Below, piece after piece: positions 21,882 to 32,282 of a DNA stretch of 64,000 bases (position 1 is the stretch's first letter; every line of letters starts with the position of its first letter). The notes beneath the pieces are model-generated. The model did no database searches, was not told where the DNA came from, and worked only from the letters and a program-made list of their open reading frames with translations. The DNA lies in contig JAJEKV010000028.1 in assembly GCA_021234155.1 (NCBI GenBank), forward strand, positions 9,188,134 through 9,252,133. Reading direction: 5' to 3'. The DNA comes from Isoetes taiwanensis (Eukaryota > Streptophyta > Lycopodiopsida > Isoetales > Isoetaceae). The position numbers were made by a program, and so were the translations under genes.

Positions 21882-24632
21882 TCAATCATAAACAACTGCT
21901 AACCCCTTGGAGCCTCTGCCATGCAAAAGGTAACCATGACATTTTGACATGCAATGCAAAATAGCAAATAGCAATGTAAAACATAAAATCTCATACATGC
22001 TTGCTCTATCAGCCTTTCTCACAGCAATGTCAGCTTTCTTAGCATCCTCCAGCAGGGGAGTCCACATTTCCGAATGGTATAAGGCATCACATGCACCTGG
22101 ACAAATGTATACCTTGCATATTGGACAGTAGAACTTTGTTTTTCGAGCTCGCCATGTCTCATGCACTACACCAACTTCTTTCTCTATTATCCTATTGGCA
22201 GCACACACTACACATGTCCTATGCTGGCCCTCGGATTTGTAATATGTTGCATGCCTTGTTCCAGTCTGCAGCAAGCTTGATCTTGTCAAGTTGGCTCCAT
22301 CAAGATCATTTGATATCAATTCATTCTGCGAAGTAGTTAGGAAATCATAGTGTGTGATTGCTGGATTCCAATGCTTGTAGATTATGAATGCATTGGTCAA
22401 AACAGAATCTAGCATCCCCCAAAAAAGGGAGTGCCACCACTTCCAAGAGATCATCTCCTTCTCCAAACTATAATTTGATGCCAAGCACATTTTGTTGTGC
22501 ACATCACACCCCGCTTTATGCTCATTATAAGCTATTGCTATCTCTGGAGCAGCAACTCTTGACGATTTCCCTTCTCCACCAAACGAAGAACGGTAGACAT
22601 ATCTATGCCATGGACATTAGAAGCAAAAAGAATTGCTTCTTTGTCCTGCCATGCACTCACAACAATGCCATTCTCCCTGCTGTATGCAAACTTATGGCTA
22701 CCCTTTGGGATCTCTTTTTTCTTGCCATCAAATTTCAGAAGTTTGATTGGAAACATTTTAGTCTTGTTGGGGTTTATAGTACCTGTGCCACCCTGTTTTC
22801 TCTTAGATAACCACTGCAGCAGTTTGACACTTGTGAAGTATCGGTCAAAGAAGACATGATGGCCTTGTGGAAGCTTCTTCACCAAGGCTGATACTGCATG
22901 AAACCCCAACCCCTCTTCTCGTTTGAGCTTGTCATACACCTCATACGCAGCACAATACCCCTCGCTTTGAATCACATAAAGTCCAAAGCTGAATTCCAAA
23001 CTTGTGAGGTTTCTTTGGATTGTAAATGCGTAAGGGGTTCATGGAATTTCTGGATGGGATAATCCTCTCGTCAACTGTAACCTCTTTACCTGGTGTATAC
23101 AACTCGAGAAACTTCTTGTTCCATTCCTTTTCAACATTCTGAACCTGGAAGATTTTGTACTCCCTAGTCTTCTTATCTTGTGGACGTAAATTGTTGTCCC
23201 TCAAATGGAAGAACCTCTTAATTTGCTGAAATCGTTTCATGGACATGAATCTACCAAAGTTTGGCCAATTGACTGCTCCTACCTCACCCGATTGCCAATA
23301 GGACTGAAGCCTATTATAGGGATTTAGAGCCATGGCAATAATTAAACCCAAAAATCTAAACATGATGCTAACATCAGCAGCAGACCAGCTTCTCAAATTC
23401 TGAAATCTTTGCCTACTTTTTGTTCTTACCTCATCAGCATACTTGTTTGTCTCTTGGCAGATTTGAGACATCAAGTTGTATGTCAAAAATGTTGTAAAGA
23501 GCTGAAAGGGAGACATTCTCTTTGTTTTTTATGCTGGCCCTCTTTCAAGCTCATAAGGTGGAAGCTTGTGCAGCAAATTAGGAGGCAAAGATTCCTCGCC
23601 AAGCGTCCATGTTGCACTTGAAGGCTCAGCTCTAGGCAATTCGTCCTCGTCCACATCATCACGCAAAACTGGACCCTCTCTCTCTCCAATTGCAGATCAT
23701 CTACAACATTCAAATCTCCCTCCTCCTCGCTAGATACACAATCACCTTCGGGGGAGTCTTCTCTAGCAACAGCTGATGTTGAAGCAACATTGATTGACTC
23801 CTCTTGAACATTAGAGGCAAGCCTGGCAGGGGGCTCAGAATTATCTATGGAAGCTTTTCGTGGACGGCCACGCCCTCTACCACCTTCCCTTTTCAATGGT
23901 TGTAACCTCCTTTTCTTTTGGTCCGCCTTCGCTTATTTAAAGTAATGTACCGCTCTTCATCGGACACATGCTCTCATGCATTGGCCGATAGTCAAGATCC
24001 TCAATAATATCTTCCACATCATCTATGTCATCTTCCTTGTCCTCTTCACTCATAACATCCCGGCCATTCGGAGGCAACACATTCAAAGGTTCTACATTGT
24101 CAAAGGTTAACTCTTCAACTATAGTCTTAGTCTAGGAGATAAGGCATTCTGCCTGAGATTTGGAAGGAGGAGGTAGGATATTCTGCACATCAGACAAGGA
24201 TACAACAATTGGTAGAACCGGTATTATACTCTCTTGTGGATCAGGGACGGTTTTGCATGGAATTTGATCAACTGGATTTGCAACATCAAGGGATTCAGTT
24301 GTAGGTGCTGGAATTTGGGCTTGATAAAGGACACGTTTTGTGGGCGAAAAATGCCTTTCATCAGAATACAAGAAGGACCTCTGATCATTTGCATCAAATC
24401 CCTGTTTTCTATTCTCAAAATCAGTAAAACAAGCACCAGTAGAAGGGCATTCTATACACTTACCTTTTGTTGTAAAGAGGTTTGCAATTGGTATGTGGTC
24501 TTCATCAGGTCCATCTGGTTCCACATCTGCCATCAAACCTTGTTCTACTTGTCTTTCCTTATCATTTGCATTAGGTTTAGATGGGTTTACAATGAAAATT
24601 CTCGTCTTCTTCTCTTTTTTCAAGGCTTGCAT
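21882..24632 (-). pseudogene. piggyBac transposase (DDE_Tnp_1_7 type), copy A
   Basis: Cut-and-paste transposase acting at TTAA. From the ATG at 24632 there is a non-conserved acidic/polar N-terminus and an in-frame TAG at 24132-24134, and the frame continues to an acidic patch. AT-hook-like RGRGRPRK (about 23870) follows. After a shift comes the catalytic core: MSPFQLF...ETNKYAD (23516 on), first Asp in VTVDERIIPSR (about 23075), second in HHVFFDRYF (about 22850), third in VSAWQDKEAI (about 22640). Then comes SWKWWHSLFWGMLDS, and a C-terminal Cys-rich domain with CVVCAANR and FYCPICKVYICPGAC (about 22240-22085). Frameshifts near 23930, 23600, 22980 and 22530 break the frame. In several of these places copy B reads through, so some may be base errors. 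Confidence 0.9.
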
Positions 24633-24639
24633 GGTCGCC

Positions 24640-25440
24640 TCCCTCGATTCTCCCCGCCACTAAAAATCTCTCAATTTGGCCCCAATTTAATCGCATTCTA
24701 TCTCCATCCGCCTCGAAATATACTTCAAACAACTTTTTTAGAATCATAACCCGCAATCTTCCCTCGAAGAACAACTTCTTCTCAAGGAATTCAAGGTATT
24801 TTTCCCTTGCCCATTCTTTTCCCCAAATTCTGTGGCAGGAACCATGATCCTCAAGGCCCCGCTAAAACCTTAAAAAATCATCATCATGTACTCTTTCTCG
24901 CTTGGCATGCCTCATTGCAACCGGAATGGGGTGAAATAGTGCAGGATTGGCTAAGAAAGAAATCGAAGATCATGGGTCGGCCCATGTACCAAACTCGCTT
25001 CATAGAGTCACATTTGGGGAAGAAATGGCTAATTTGGGGCTTACATCCCAGCCAAGTAAATCGCGGATGATGTGGCATCGCCCCAGCTGTCGGATCAAAA
25101 AGTGGAGGCCTCAGGTTCGTTCCCGCCACGCCAACTCTATCGGTGGTGGTTAGGGTCCGGATATTAGGGAAAACTTTTTCGCCAGATAAATGTTGGCGGG
25201 GAAAAATACTTCACGGACGGGAGAAGAAGAGGTTGAAAAAGGGCATTTTTGCCCTTTTTCAAATCATTGTATCTTTTGGGATACTGGTCCAAAACCAATG
25301 AAACTTTCTAGGATCATTGGAGATCAAGTTAGCAACCATATCCAATTGTTAGAATTAAAAATTCTTAAAAATGTTAAGAGAATTATGGGTTTAAGTGCTA
25401 GGGGTCAGGGTGGACCAATTCTGGTCCATGGACCGGGAAT
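24640..25440. other. Right subterminal part of piggyBac, 5' side of the transposase
   Basis: Non-coding sequence between the transposase ATG and the right inverted end. It should carry the transposase promoter, but no clear TATA motif could be fixed. The last 130 bp are related to the right end of the non-autonomous element at 29684-32282 (shared ATGGGTTTAAGTG and CTGGTCCATGGA). Confidence 0.6.
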
Positions 25441-25499
25441 GGTCCCTAGGACCACTCTAGTGTTAATTGGTGCTCTAAAAACGGTTTATTGTGTACAAA

Positions 25500-25925
25500 T
25501 TGGAAATATTAAATAGAATAGAATAAAATAAAAAAATTTAACGTCCACGGAGACCAATAGGTCATGGGACCCATACAATGGGCTAGTACAATCATTACTA
25601 CTAGGATTAAAAAACCCCTGCCTCGAAAGGTTTTCAAGGGAAAAACCTTTGCAAAGAATGATGATACTAGACAAGCGGAGATAATGACTACCGAGGGCCT
25701 CGAATTGCGCACGCTTATCTAGTCAAGAATGTATAATGCCAAGTCATGCACAGATGGTGCTCTGAGAAGTTGTGGAAGCGTGGAATGGAATGCTAAGGTC
25801 AAAAAATGATTCCGGACTATCTCAAAAGCAGGGCAACTCAGAAGAGTATGGCTTTCATCTTCAATAACCCAGAATCGGCAACAGCACATAGTCTCGCCGC
25901 GGCAATTGGCGGCCGCTCCCATCTA
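25500..25925 (-). mobile_element. LINE 3' end with ORF2 zinc-motif remnant, copy d
   Basis: The minus-strand frame from 25922 contains CCCRFWVIEDESHTLLSCPAFE, close to the C-x2-C / H-x4-C arrangement at the end of plant LINE ORF2 proteins; the second Cys is Trp here. Downstream on the same strand are TTTTTCCCTTGAAAACC, GGGTCCCATGACC, GTCTCCGTGGACGTTAAA and a tail of ATTTTATTCTATTCTATTT. This ties the dispersed short 3'-end family (copies a, b, c, e, f) to an autonomous LINE lineage. It sits 34 bp outside the TTAA of the piggyBac element. Confidence 0.65.
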
Positions 25926-25929
25926 CCTG

Positions 25930-26461
25930 CCTCAACTGAGACTGTGGGACCCCCGTATAATTGATGCAATAGCTACAAGCTTGTTCCTAGATAATGAAGC
26001 AAGCAAATAAGCTTGGGGCCCCGTGCCAAGGTGGGATTTATGTGTGCATGATAATAAGAAAACTAATTTTGGCAAGCATTGCATAATCGCTGAAAAAGAA
26101 ACTGGTAAGAAATGCACACCATAGTAAACACATGTTTTTAATGTGCCTATTTTGAAAGTGATAAAGAGACCAATATACAGATTCAAATGTAGCATTAAAT
26201 ACTCTTTGAAACTAGAGTAAAGTTACTCAAAAAAACACATGTTTTGTTCCAATTAAGTCAAAGCAATCTAGGAATTTTGATATTGCTCTCTTGTAGTTCG
26301 TACCCCACAGAGAAAAATAATCACTAAACATTCAATTAGAGAAATAATAAACATTTTGAGTTGAGAATGCTATATGGTCATCTTGTCTGGCCATTCTACA
26401 CAATATTAGAGGGAAAAACAAACTAAGCTACCTATGTGTGCATAGCCAAGACCTTGAATTT
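25930..26461. other. Intergenic, nothing assigned
   Basis: AT-rich sequence between the LINE end and the foldback MITE. One 87-codon minus-strand frame has no motif. Confidence 0.4.
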
Positions 26462-26663
26462 TAGGTTTTGCCTATGCTCGCATAGGAAGAGAGAGCTTTT
26501 TTTTTACGGTTTGTGTATGCGTGCATAGAAAGGCAAAGAATGTTTTTATGGTTTGTCTATGCACGCATAAAAAGAGGGAGGGAAAAAACTCCCTCCCTGC
26601 GCGTGTAGACAAACCGTAAAAAGAATCTCTTCCTATGCGTGCATAGGCAAAACCCAAAACCTA
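26462..26663. mobile_element. Foldback MITE with (TATGCGTGCATA) palindromes
   Basis: The two halves are inverted copies. The left arm reads TAGGTTTTGCCTATGC-TCGCATAGGAAGAGA and TTTTTACGGTTTGT; the right arm reads the complement in reverse, ending GGCAAAACCCAAAACCTA. The centre is AGGGAGGG-AAAAAACT-CCCTCCCT. Five near-palindromic TATGCRYGCATA words are spread along it. The outermost bases are TA at each end, compatible with a TA target site, but the host duplication is not certain. It truncates the NB-LRR paralog on its left. Confidence 0.65.
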
Positions 26664-26766
26664 CGGTTTAGCTGCTTGCCATTTACTTGTGCGTAGAGTT
26701 TATCTTGCAAGGGTACTATTCGGCATCCTTTTCCTGCCTCAAGAAAATAAATTTTATTGCCAAAAT

Positions 26767-26965
26767 GCGCTTGTTTTTTAATCCTGTCAGTAATACGCTT
26801 GCTGCTCTCTTTTTGTTTGGGTCCCATAGGCCAATTTGTCTCCGTGGACGTTAAAAACCTATTCTATTCTATTCTATTCTATTCTATTCTATTCTATTCT
26901 ATTCTATTCTATTCTATTCTATTCTATTCTATTCTATTCTATTCTATTCTATTCTATTCTATTCT
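26767..26965 (+). mobile_element. 5'-truncated LINE/SINE 3' end, copy e, tail (ATTCT)21
   Basis: It begins around TTTTTTAATCCTGTCAGTAA and passes GGGTCCCATAGGCCAATTTG and CTCCGTGGACGTTAAAAACC. It ends in 21 uninterrupted ATTCT units (26861-26965). Flanks match the parental NB-LRR sequence (AAAATGC before, CTGTTATGCTT after), so the insertion is clean. Open frames of Ile-Leu-Phe-Tyr-Ser repeats here are artefacts of the pentamer. Confidence 0.8.
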
Positions 26966-27240
26966 GTTATGCTTGGATGGTTGTGCACCAAATGAGAGAG
27001 GAACGTCTTGCCAAATCCACTAGGCCCCCAGATTCCCAACCTGGCAATAATAGATGCATCATCTACAAGCATTTCAACAAGATATGCTACATAATCCTCT
27101 GTACCGACAATAAAATTTGGCAATTTATGAGGTTTTTGAGGTGCAACAGCGTTTATCTGCGAGGAATGGGCAGGATAAAAATGAATGATATCTGTAATAT
27201 CTTTGACGCACCTTATAATGCTAGAATGTTGCCCTACTAA

Positions 27241-28297
27241 GGGCCATTTCCCACTCGCCATTAAGTTAAGTTAATTTAACCAGTTGGTTATCTTTTAAGT
27301 TAACCGAAAAGAGATTATGCTTTCCCATTAAGGTCGTTAAGTTAAGACTAACTTAACGGATTATGAAGATATACATTCCCACTAGACTTGTTAGGGATCA
27401 CTTAGGTTAAATTCAAAAAATCAACTTAACCTAACATTTACAATGAGTTGATGTTTCACACTAGTAGTTAAGAGGCTTTGTTAGTTTAGAGATAACTAAG
27501 TCCATTTCCCACTTTAGTTAAGAGATGCCATTAAGTTAAAGATATCTAAAGTATTTCTTAGTTGTTGAAACCAACAATCCATGAAGAGATACAAGGTTTA
27601 TTTTCGATCTCTTCTCTTTCTATATTTTCGATATTCTTTATCCGCCTCTCTATTTTTTCTCTCTCAGATTTTCTATTTTTTAACCTTAATTTGATGTCTC
27701 ATTATTTTTAGTGGGTGTCACATTTTTCTTGGCATTGGAAAACCGTAGGTACACGCCCCCTAAAAATAATCTAAGAAATGTTTCCACTATCTAAAAAAGA
27801 ACTACAAATTCTAGTCATTAGATGTTCAAATATGCCCAAAATATGCTCTAAGGTGCTTAAAACTACCCTAGATTCAATTCGATTCTAATGAATTGTCCCT
27901 TGAGCGGAGGAAATCAAAAAAGCTTTTTGATCCTCAAGCTACTCTAGCTGCTCAAAGAGATGAAATAAGCCATTTTCATATAAAAAATAATAATAATAAC
28001 CTAACTAGATTGTTATCCCTTTCTCACTTAACAGCTTAGGTTAAGTTAGTTTTAACCGAAGTTAAGTGTACCTTTCCGGGCCACTTAACTTCTAGTTTAA
28101 AATAAGGGGTCCAGCTTAAAGTTTTAACTTAACTTAACTTAACTATTATCAAGATGAAAGTGACCGTTAAGTTAACCATAGTTAAAATTTAACTAAGTCC
28201 TAACCTAACCGGTAGTAACTTAAATGCTAGTGTGAAAGCAAGTTTCAAGTATTTACCCTATTTAACCTAACCTAACCTAATCGCCTGGAATTGACCC
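27241..28297. mobile_element. PIF/Harbinger-like non-autonomous element, 1,057 bp
   Basis: The 3-bp duplication TAA flanks it (27238-27240 and 28298-28300). The ends start GGGCCATTTCCCACTCGCC on the left and GGGTCAATTCC-AGGCG read from the right, each followed by ATTARGTTARGTTA. A GG-starting inverted end with a TAA/TTA target site is the Tourist/PIF-Harbinger signature. The interior is full of short inverted TTAAGTTAAC / CTTAACTTAA motifs near both ends. There is no transposase. Removing it restores the collinear NB-LRR paralog (CCCTAAATCGTTGATTT). Confidence 0.8.
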
Positions 28298-28732
28298 TAA
28301 ATCGTTGATTTGTCGTGATAATTCGAAAGTGCCCGACGGCTAAATCAGAGGCCGCCAAATGAGACACAAATGCTCTTTTTGAGGAGAATGATTCAAAACA
28401 ATAAGGCATCATATAGTCTCCGGCCACCGAAACGAAGTTGTAGAATAGCTGAAGAAGCACATTGTCATCGCCTAGAACCATTCAAGTTCCTATTGCAAGC
28501 GTTGTTGCGGTGTAGGAGTACTCATGCATTCATTTTGTGTTGTGTCCTCAGAATGCGCCTCTACCCCTTGAAGAAAAGGTTTCAGATTTTCCAATGCCTT
28601 CTCTAGATCTTCTTTATACTTCTTACAAAAAATTGTGTGATTAATAGGGCTTATAAGAAACTCTCGTACTACAAAACCAACGCATGTGTTCACAGCAACA
28701 CCAACCCCTGCCTGGAGGAATGCATCTGCCAT

Positions 28733-29187
28733 TCTAAACTGCTAAATTATTTCTTCATTCAGTCCTTCAATGTATGACATTTTAAAAGACCCTTGTCTTG
28801 CGTCTCTTTCGTGGACGTATACGTCGAAGTATATAGTCCAAGATAAAGGTAAATGGAATAAAATAATTTTGTGGTCACCCCGTTGATTTTATTCTTTTAT
28901 CTAGACTAACTTTTGTCAACAATCATGGCCATCCGACCACAAATGTAAGTTTCCACCAAAACTAGCTTTTGTCAACAATCATGGCTATCCGACCACAAAT
29001 GCAAGTTTCCAAAGAATGGAAGTTTTTTATCGCTTCAAAGCTTAATGTAACAAGATCTTCCTCCCCGAAAGCAACCGCTTCCTCCCGTAAGTCGCTCACA
29101 AAGCGCCAGATTAATGACAAAGTTCATTCCTTTAAGCCAGCCGTCAGCCCGCTTTGTCCAGTTTGCAAAGCCATGCTTGAATCGATA
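28733..29187 (+). pseudogene. Upstream flank of the NB-LRR paralog with LINE zf-RVT fragment, copy 2
   Basis: 28740-29060 matches 10145-10440 closely (TCATTCAGTCCTTCAATG, GTGGACGTATACGTCGAAG, GTGGTCACCCC). At 29106-29187 the frame again encodes VKVHSFKPAVSPLCPVCKAMLESI-like sequence (here NDKVHSFKPAV) and then stops at AATCGATA. The rest of the zinc motif continues at 45821 beyond a 16.6-kb insertion. The single ATTATTTC at 28746-28753 is the empty site of the MITE at 9943. Confidence 0.8.
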
Positions 29188-29683
29188 ATGTGGGCACGAT
29201 GAAGACTGTTATCACTACAAGAGGATGGGGGTATAGTGTCAACCCTTGTGACAAGTCCTAGATGTAGTGACAAATTTGTGTCGAATACTACTATCTTGAC
29301 ACAAAGTGCTTGTGTTGTGTCAACATTGTGTCTACTGCATAGTGTCAAATCTTTTGTCAAAGCAATGACATCCTTTTGTCAACTTTCTATCGCATGTTAA
29401 GTAGGTCATTGCAACAACTTTTGAACAATATTTAAGCCAAGTTGTGCCAACTTTTTCTTAACTTATAACAAACGATTATCCAAAATTTCATCTAATATTT
29501 TAACGGAACTTTGAGGAGCATTTTGTCAACTTTATATTGCAATTTAAGTGGGTTGTTGCAACAATTTTTTAACAAATTTATAACTCCATCATTATAACTT
29601 TTCTATGAGATTTATAACATAGTGCCATCCAATTTGTATCTAATATATTAGTAGAATTGAGTTTGGTATTCATATATCATTAA

Positions 29684-32282
29684 CACTAGACCTGTCCCAT
29701 GATGGACCATTAAAGGGCATTTTGAAGGTTTACAAAAAAAATCATATAAAATCAAGGGCACAAAAACTGGCCAAAGCCTTTCTAGGAGTTCACATATGGC
29801 AGTTATGGTTCACATAAAAAATACACAAAATGTATCAGCCCCCGTTCTTGTGAGTTATGCACTAGCAAACCCAAGGGGGTCAAGTACCAAAAGCTTCATG
29901 TTCACACAAAGTAAAACTGTCTTAACGAAAAGATTTTTTTGATTTTTTTGGTTATAGTGTGATTTTTCTACACGAGATATAGAGCAAGACACAAAACCGT
30001 GATCTCAACCCAAGTCCGTGGAAGGAAGATATAGCCATTTAAATATGATGTGGTCGAATCGTTTTCTCGCTTTTCGAGAACTAGTACGGTTCCCTAAAAG
30101 CAGCTTGTGGTATAAAAACAACAACTTTTGGAAGAAGATAAATTTTGAGCTCAAATTTGGCATATAAGTAGTTCATTTAGGTCCTCCATCCTAGAAAAAA
30201 AATGTTTGTTGAGTTTGAATTTGATGTTTTGACTTTTACTTCTAATTTTAATTTTAGGGAATTTATACAAATGGGTAACATTGATATATATGACTCTAGG
30301 TTGTCCTCCAAAAAATCACATTATGAATCGTGAAAAGAGTAAAAGACATGGTAAATAAAAATTAAAAACGATTTCATTCGCCCATTATCGGGTCCATAGT
30401 CCATTTAAAAATCAATAATATACTTATGTTAGTCCATCTCACGTTGAGTTTTGGGACATGAGTAGCTCCTGAACCACTTTGTTCACAAAAAATATCTGTT
30501 GGTCATTATCTTGAGGATTGTATTAAAATAAATAGCATCAATTATATTATGTCTTCCATGTTTATTCTAGATTTGTGCCTTTAAAGGTGTGACTTTACAA
30601 AATCACATCCTCGAAGTATCTCATATCAAGAAACAAATGCAAAAAGAACCAAGGAAAAATATGAAAACTTTTTCTATAAAACATCAAGATAGACCGCCCA
30701 AGTAGCTTAGTTGCGCATCATCATTGGTCCAAATGATTGAAAGTTTAAAAATCAATAATGGCATCACTTTAATCAATTTTGATCTCAACTTTCGTGATAT
30801 AGTTTACTTGTATGGTTCTCTCAGAGGAGAAAATTAGTTGACTATGTGAGCTTTGCGATTTTAAGGGTAAGATTGAAGTACAAAGAATTGAGAATTTATG
30901 AGGTACTTATGACCAATTGAACCTACATGGACCTCCACTTACACCTTTCAAAAATAATGTGATCGAAGCTAAAAAGCCATAGTATCATTCTATGGGGCAA
31001 AATGGATAAGGCTAGTGAGAGATATATGCTCTATACAATTGGTCTCATGGACCATAAATGGTGATGCATGCTTATATAAATTAAAACCTTAGAAATAACA
31101 TGTGTACTTTAACATGCAACTAGAGATTTATATTGCCAAGAAAGGTACGCATCCATGAAAAATATATACATGAAAGATAACCTACATGTAACATTATTCT
31201 ACTTAGATGACAATGCTTTATAGCAAAGAACACGTATATAAAGTTTATGCTAGTAAGAAATAAAAGATTTCTTTCTTATTTTTTTCAATAAGGACATACA
31301 ACCTATATAAGAGATCTCCATATAAGTCAATGTTCACATTTTCAACTATTTTATACGCTTATATGGGGAAAGGTAGTGTCTCTTCCATGAACTAAAGAAA
31401 CATACATATAATGTCATATGGTCTAATTACATATTGTCATGGCTAAACTTCACAACATTCACTTAATTCATCAATAAACATCACTAACTATGACCATTGT
31501 GGAGTTTTGGAGCTATAATTGTGGAGTTAACTCAACTTTTATACTCTAGTGTGTTAATCCTGCAGCTGTACATCATGTTTTAATCCCAAAAATTGCATGG
31601 TTACACTCTAGTTACCCTATATGTAAGTTGATAAGAGTTATATTCTATGTAGATATAAGTAGAATGCATCACTTATTACCCTCATGGTATTATGGATGGT
31701 TGTTATTTGAGCATTGTAACATATACTTGTGTCCTGAATTCTGTATCGTAGATTCTTTTAGTAAATTGTGAGGTTAAAATGACTTATGAACACTCCAAAA
31801 AATCATAAGACTATAGCTCGTATAGTTAGCAACTCATGGCCACAAGAATTAAGTTAAAACTTGTTATAATAAGAGAGAAATAATTTTAACCTCAAGCAGC
31901 CTTTTATGACCAAAATAGGGTTTGGCGGCTTTCACCAATGTCGATGATAGCAAGAAAACATGGGAACATAAAACTCAATGTGTTCTATGATAAATGTGCA
32001 AATACCTCCAACTTTAGCACTTTATGCTAGAAAATTGAAGAAGGCGCCTCGACGGGTGCGTAAACCGCCAAATTTCTAATGTTTGAGCAATCACCACAAG
32101 ATAAAGGTGACCCCATTGGTCTTCAAATTCTCGATATCATTAAGAAACAAGTGAAGACTCAAATGGTGGCTGATAGTTCAAAAATCAAATTTCGTTATGA
32201 GTTACATGGGTTTAAGTGGCAGAGGTCATGTGGGCCAGTTCTGGTCCATGGATCAGGAATGGTTCCAGAGACAGGTCTAGTG
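29684..32282. mobile_element. Non-autonomous piggyBac relative, 2,599 bp, intact TTAA duplication
   Basis: Perfect 13-bp inverted ends: CACTAGACCTGTC (29684-29696) and GACAGGTCTAGTG (32270-32282). TTAA lies on both sides (29680-29683 and 32283-32286). The left 600 bp align with the left part of the 7.6-kb element (ATCATATAAAATCA, TTGTGAGTTATGC, GGGGGTCAAGTAC, TTTTTTTGATTTTTTTGG). The right 150 bp align with its right end (TTCTGGTCCATGGA). There is no transposase and no 360-bp array. It would depend on a transposase in trans. It lies inside the CACTA element and is therefore younger than it. Confidence 0.9.

Larger units (their letters stand above)
16138..24065. repeat. Segmental duplication, segment A
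   Basis: This segment aligns in order and orientation with 56157-64000, at a distance of about 40 kb. It begins at CTACATATTGTTTGCTCATG; sequence to the left differs (RLK remnant here, an unrecognised gene at B). The homology includes 1.75 kb outside the piggyBac element, so it is a block duplication, not a second transposition. The true right end is unknown because copy B runs off the window. AT-rich parts such as 18781-19360 are almost identical, while CG/CAG-rich parts differ strongly. Confidence 0.95.
17889..25462 (-). mobile_element. piggyBac-superfamily transposon, about 7.6 kb
   Basis: Perfect 13-bp inverted ends: CACTAGAGTGGTC (17889-17901) and GACCACTCTAGTG (25450-25462). TTAA follows the right end (25463-25466); the corresponding left tetramer is TTCA (17885-17888), i.e. 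TTAA with one change. Subterminal GGACCAGAAATGGTCC (left) and GGACCAATTCTGGTCC (right) are near-palindromic. Inside are an array of repeats of about 360 bp and a minus-strand transposase with the piggyBac DDD pattern and Cys-rich C-terminal domain. It is unusually long for the superfamily because of about 3.5 kb of non-coding sequence on the left. Confidence 0.9.
26664..28732 (-). pseudogene. Truncated NB-LRR paralog (5' region only)
   Basis: A partial duplicate of the gene at 7283-9919. Exon 1 starts MADAFLQAGVGV at 28732 and, unlike the parent, reads through to KYKEDLEKALENLKPFLQGV. The exon 2 part has FIVGTEDYVAYLVEML and a P-loop-like GPSGFGKT (about 27035), with Gly to Phe in the loop relative to the parent's GPGGSGKT. 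Homology stops near 26671, so most of NB-ARC and all LRRs are lost. The body is interrupted by a LINE tail (26767-26965) and a Harbinger-like element (27241-28297). Upstream homology to the parent continues to 29187, including the LINE fragment. Confidence 0.85.

Noticed and set aside
26836-27023. Tyr/Ser/Ile/Leu/Phe repeat protein
   Set aside because: It is the translation of (ATTCT)21, a retroelement tail.
27260-28290. Interstitial telomeric repeat (CCTAACCTAA runs)
   Set aside because: The motifs are confined to the ends of a TAA-flanked element and vary too much to be telomeric DNA.
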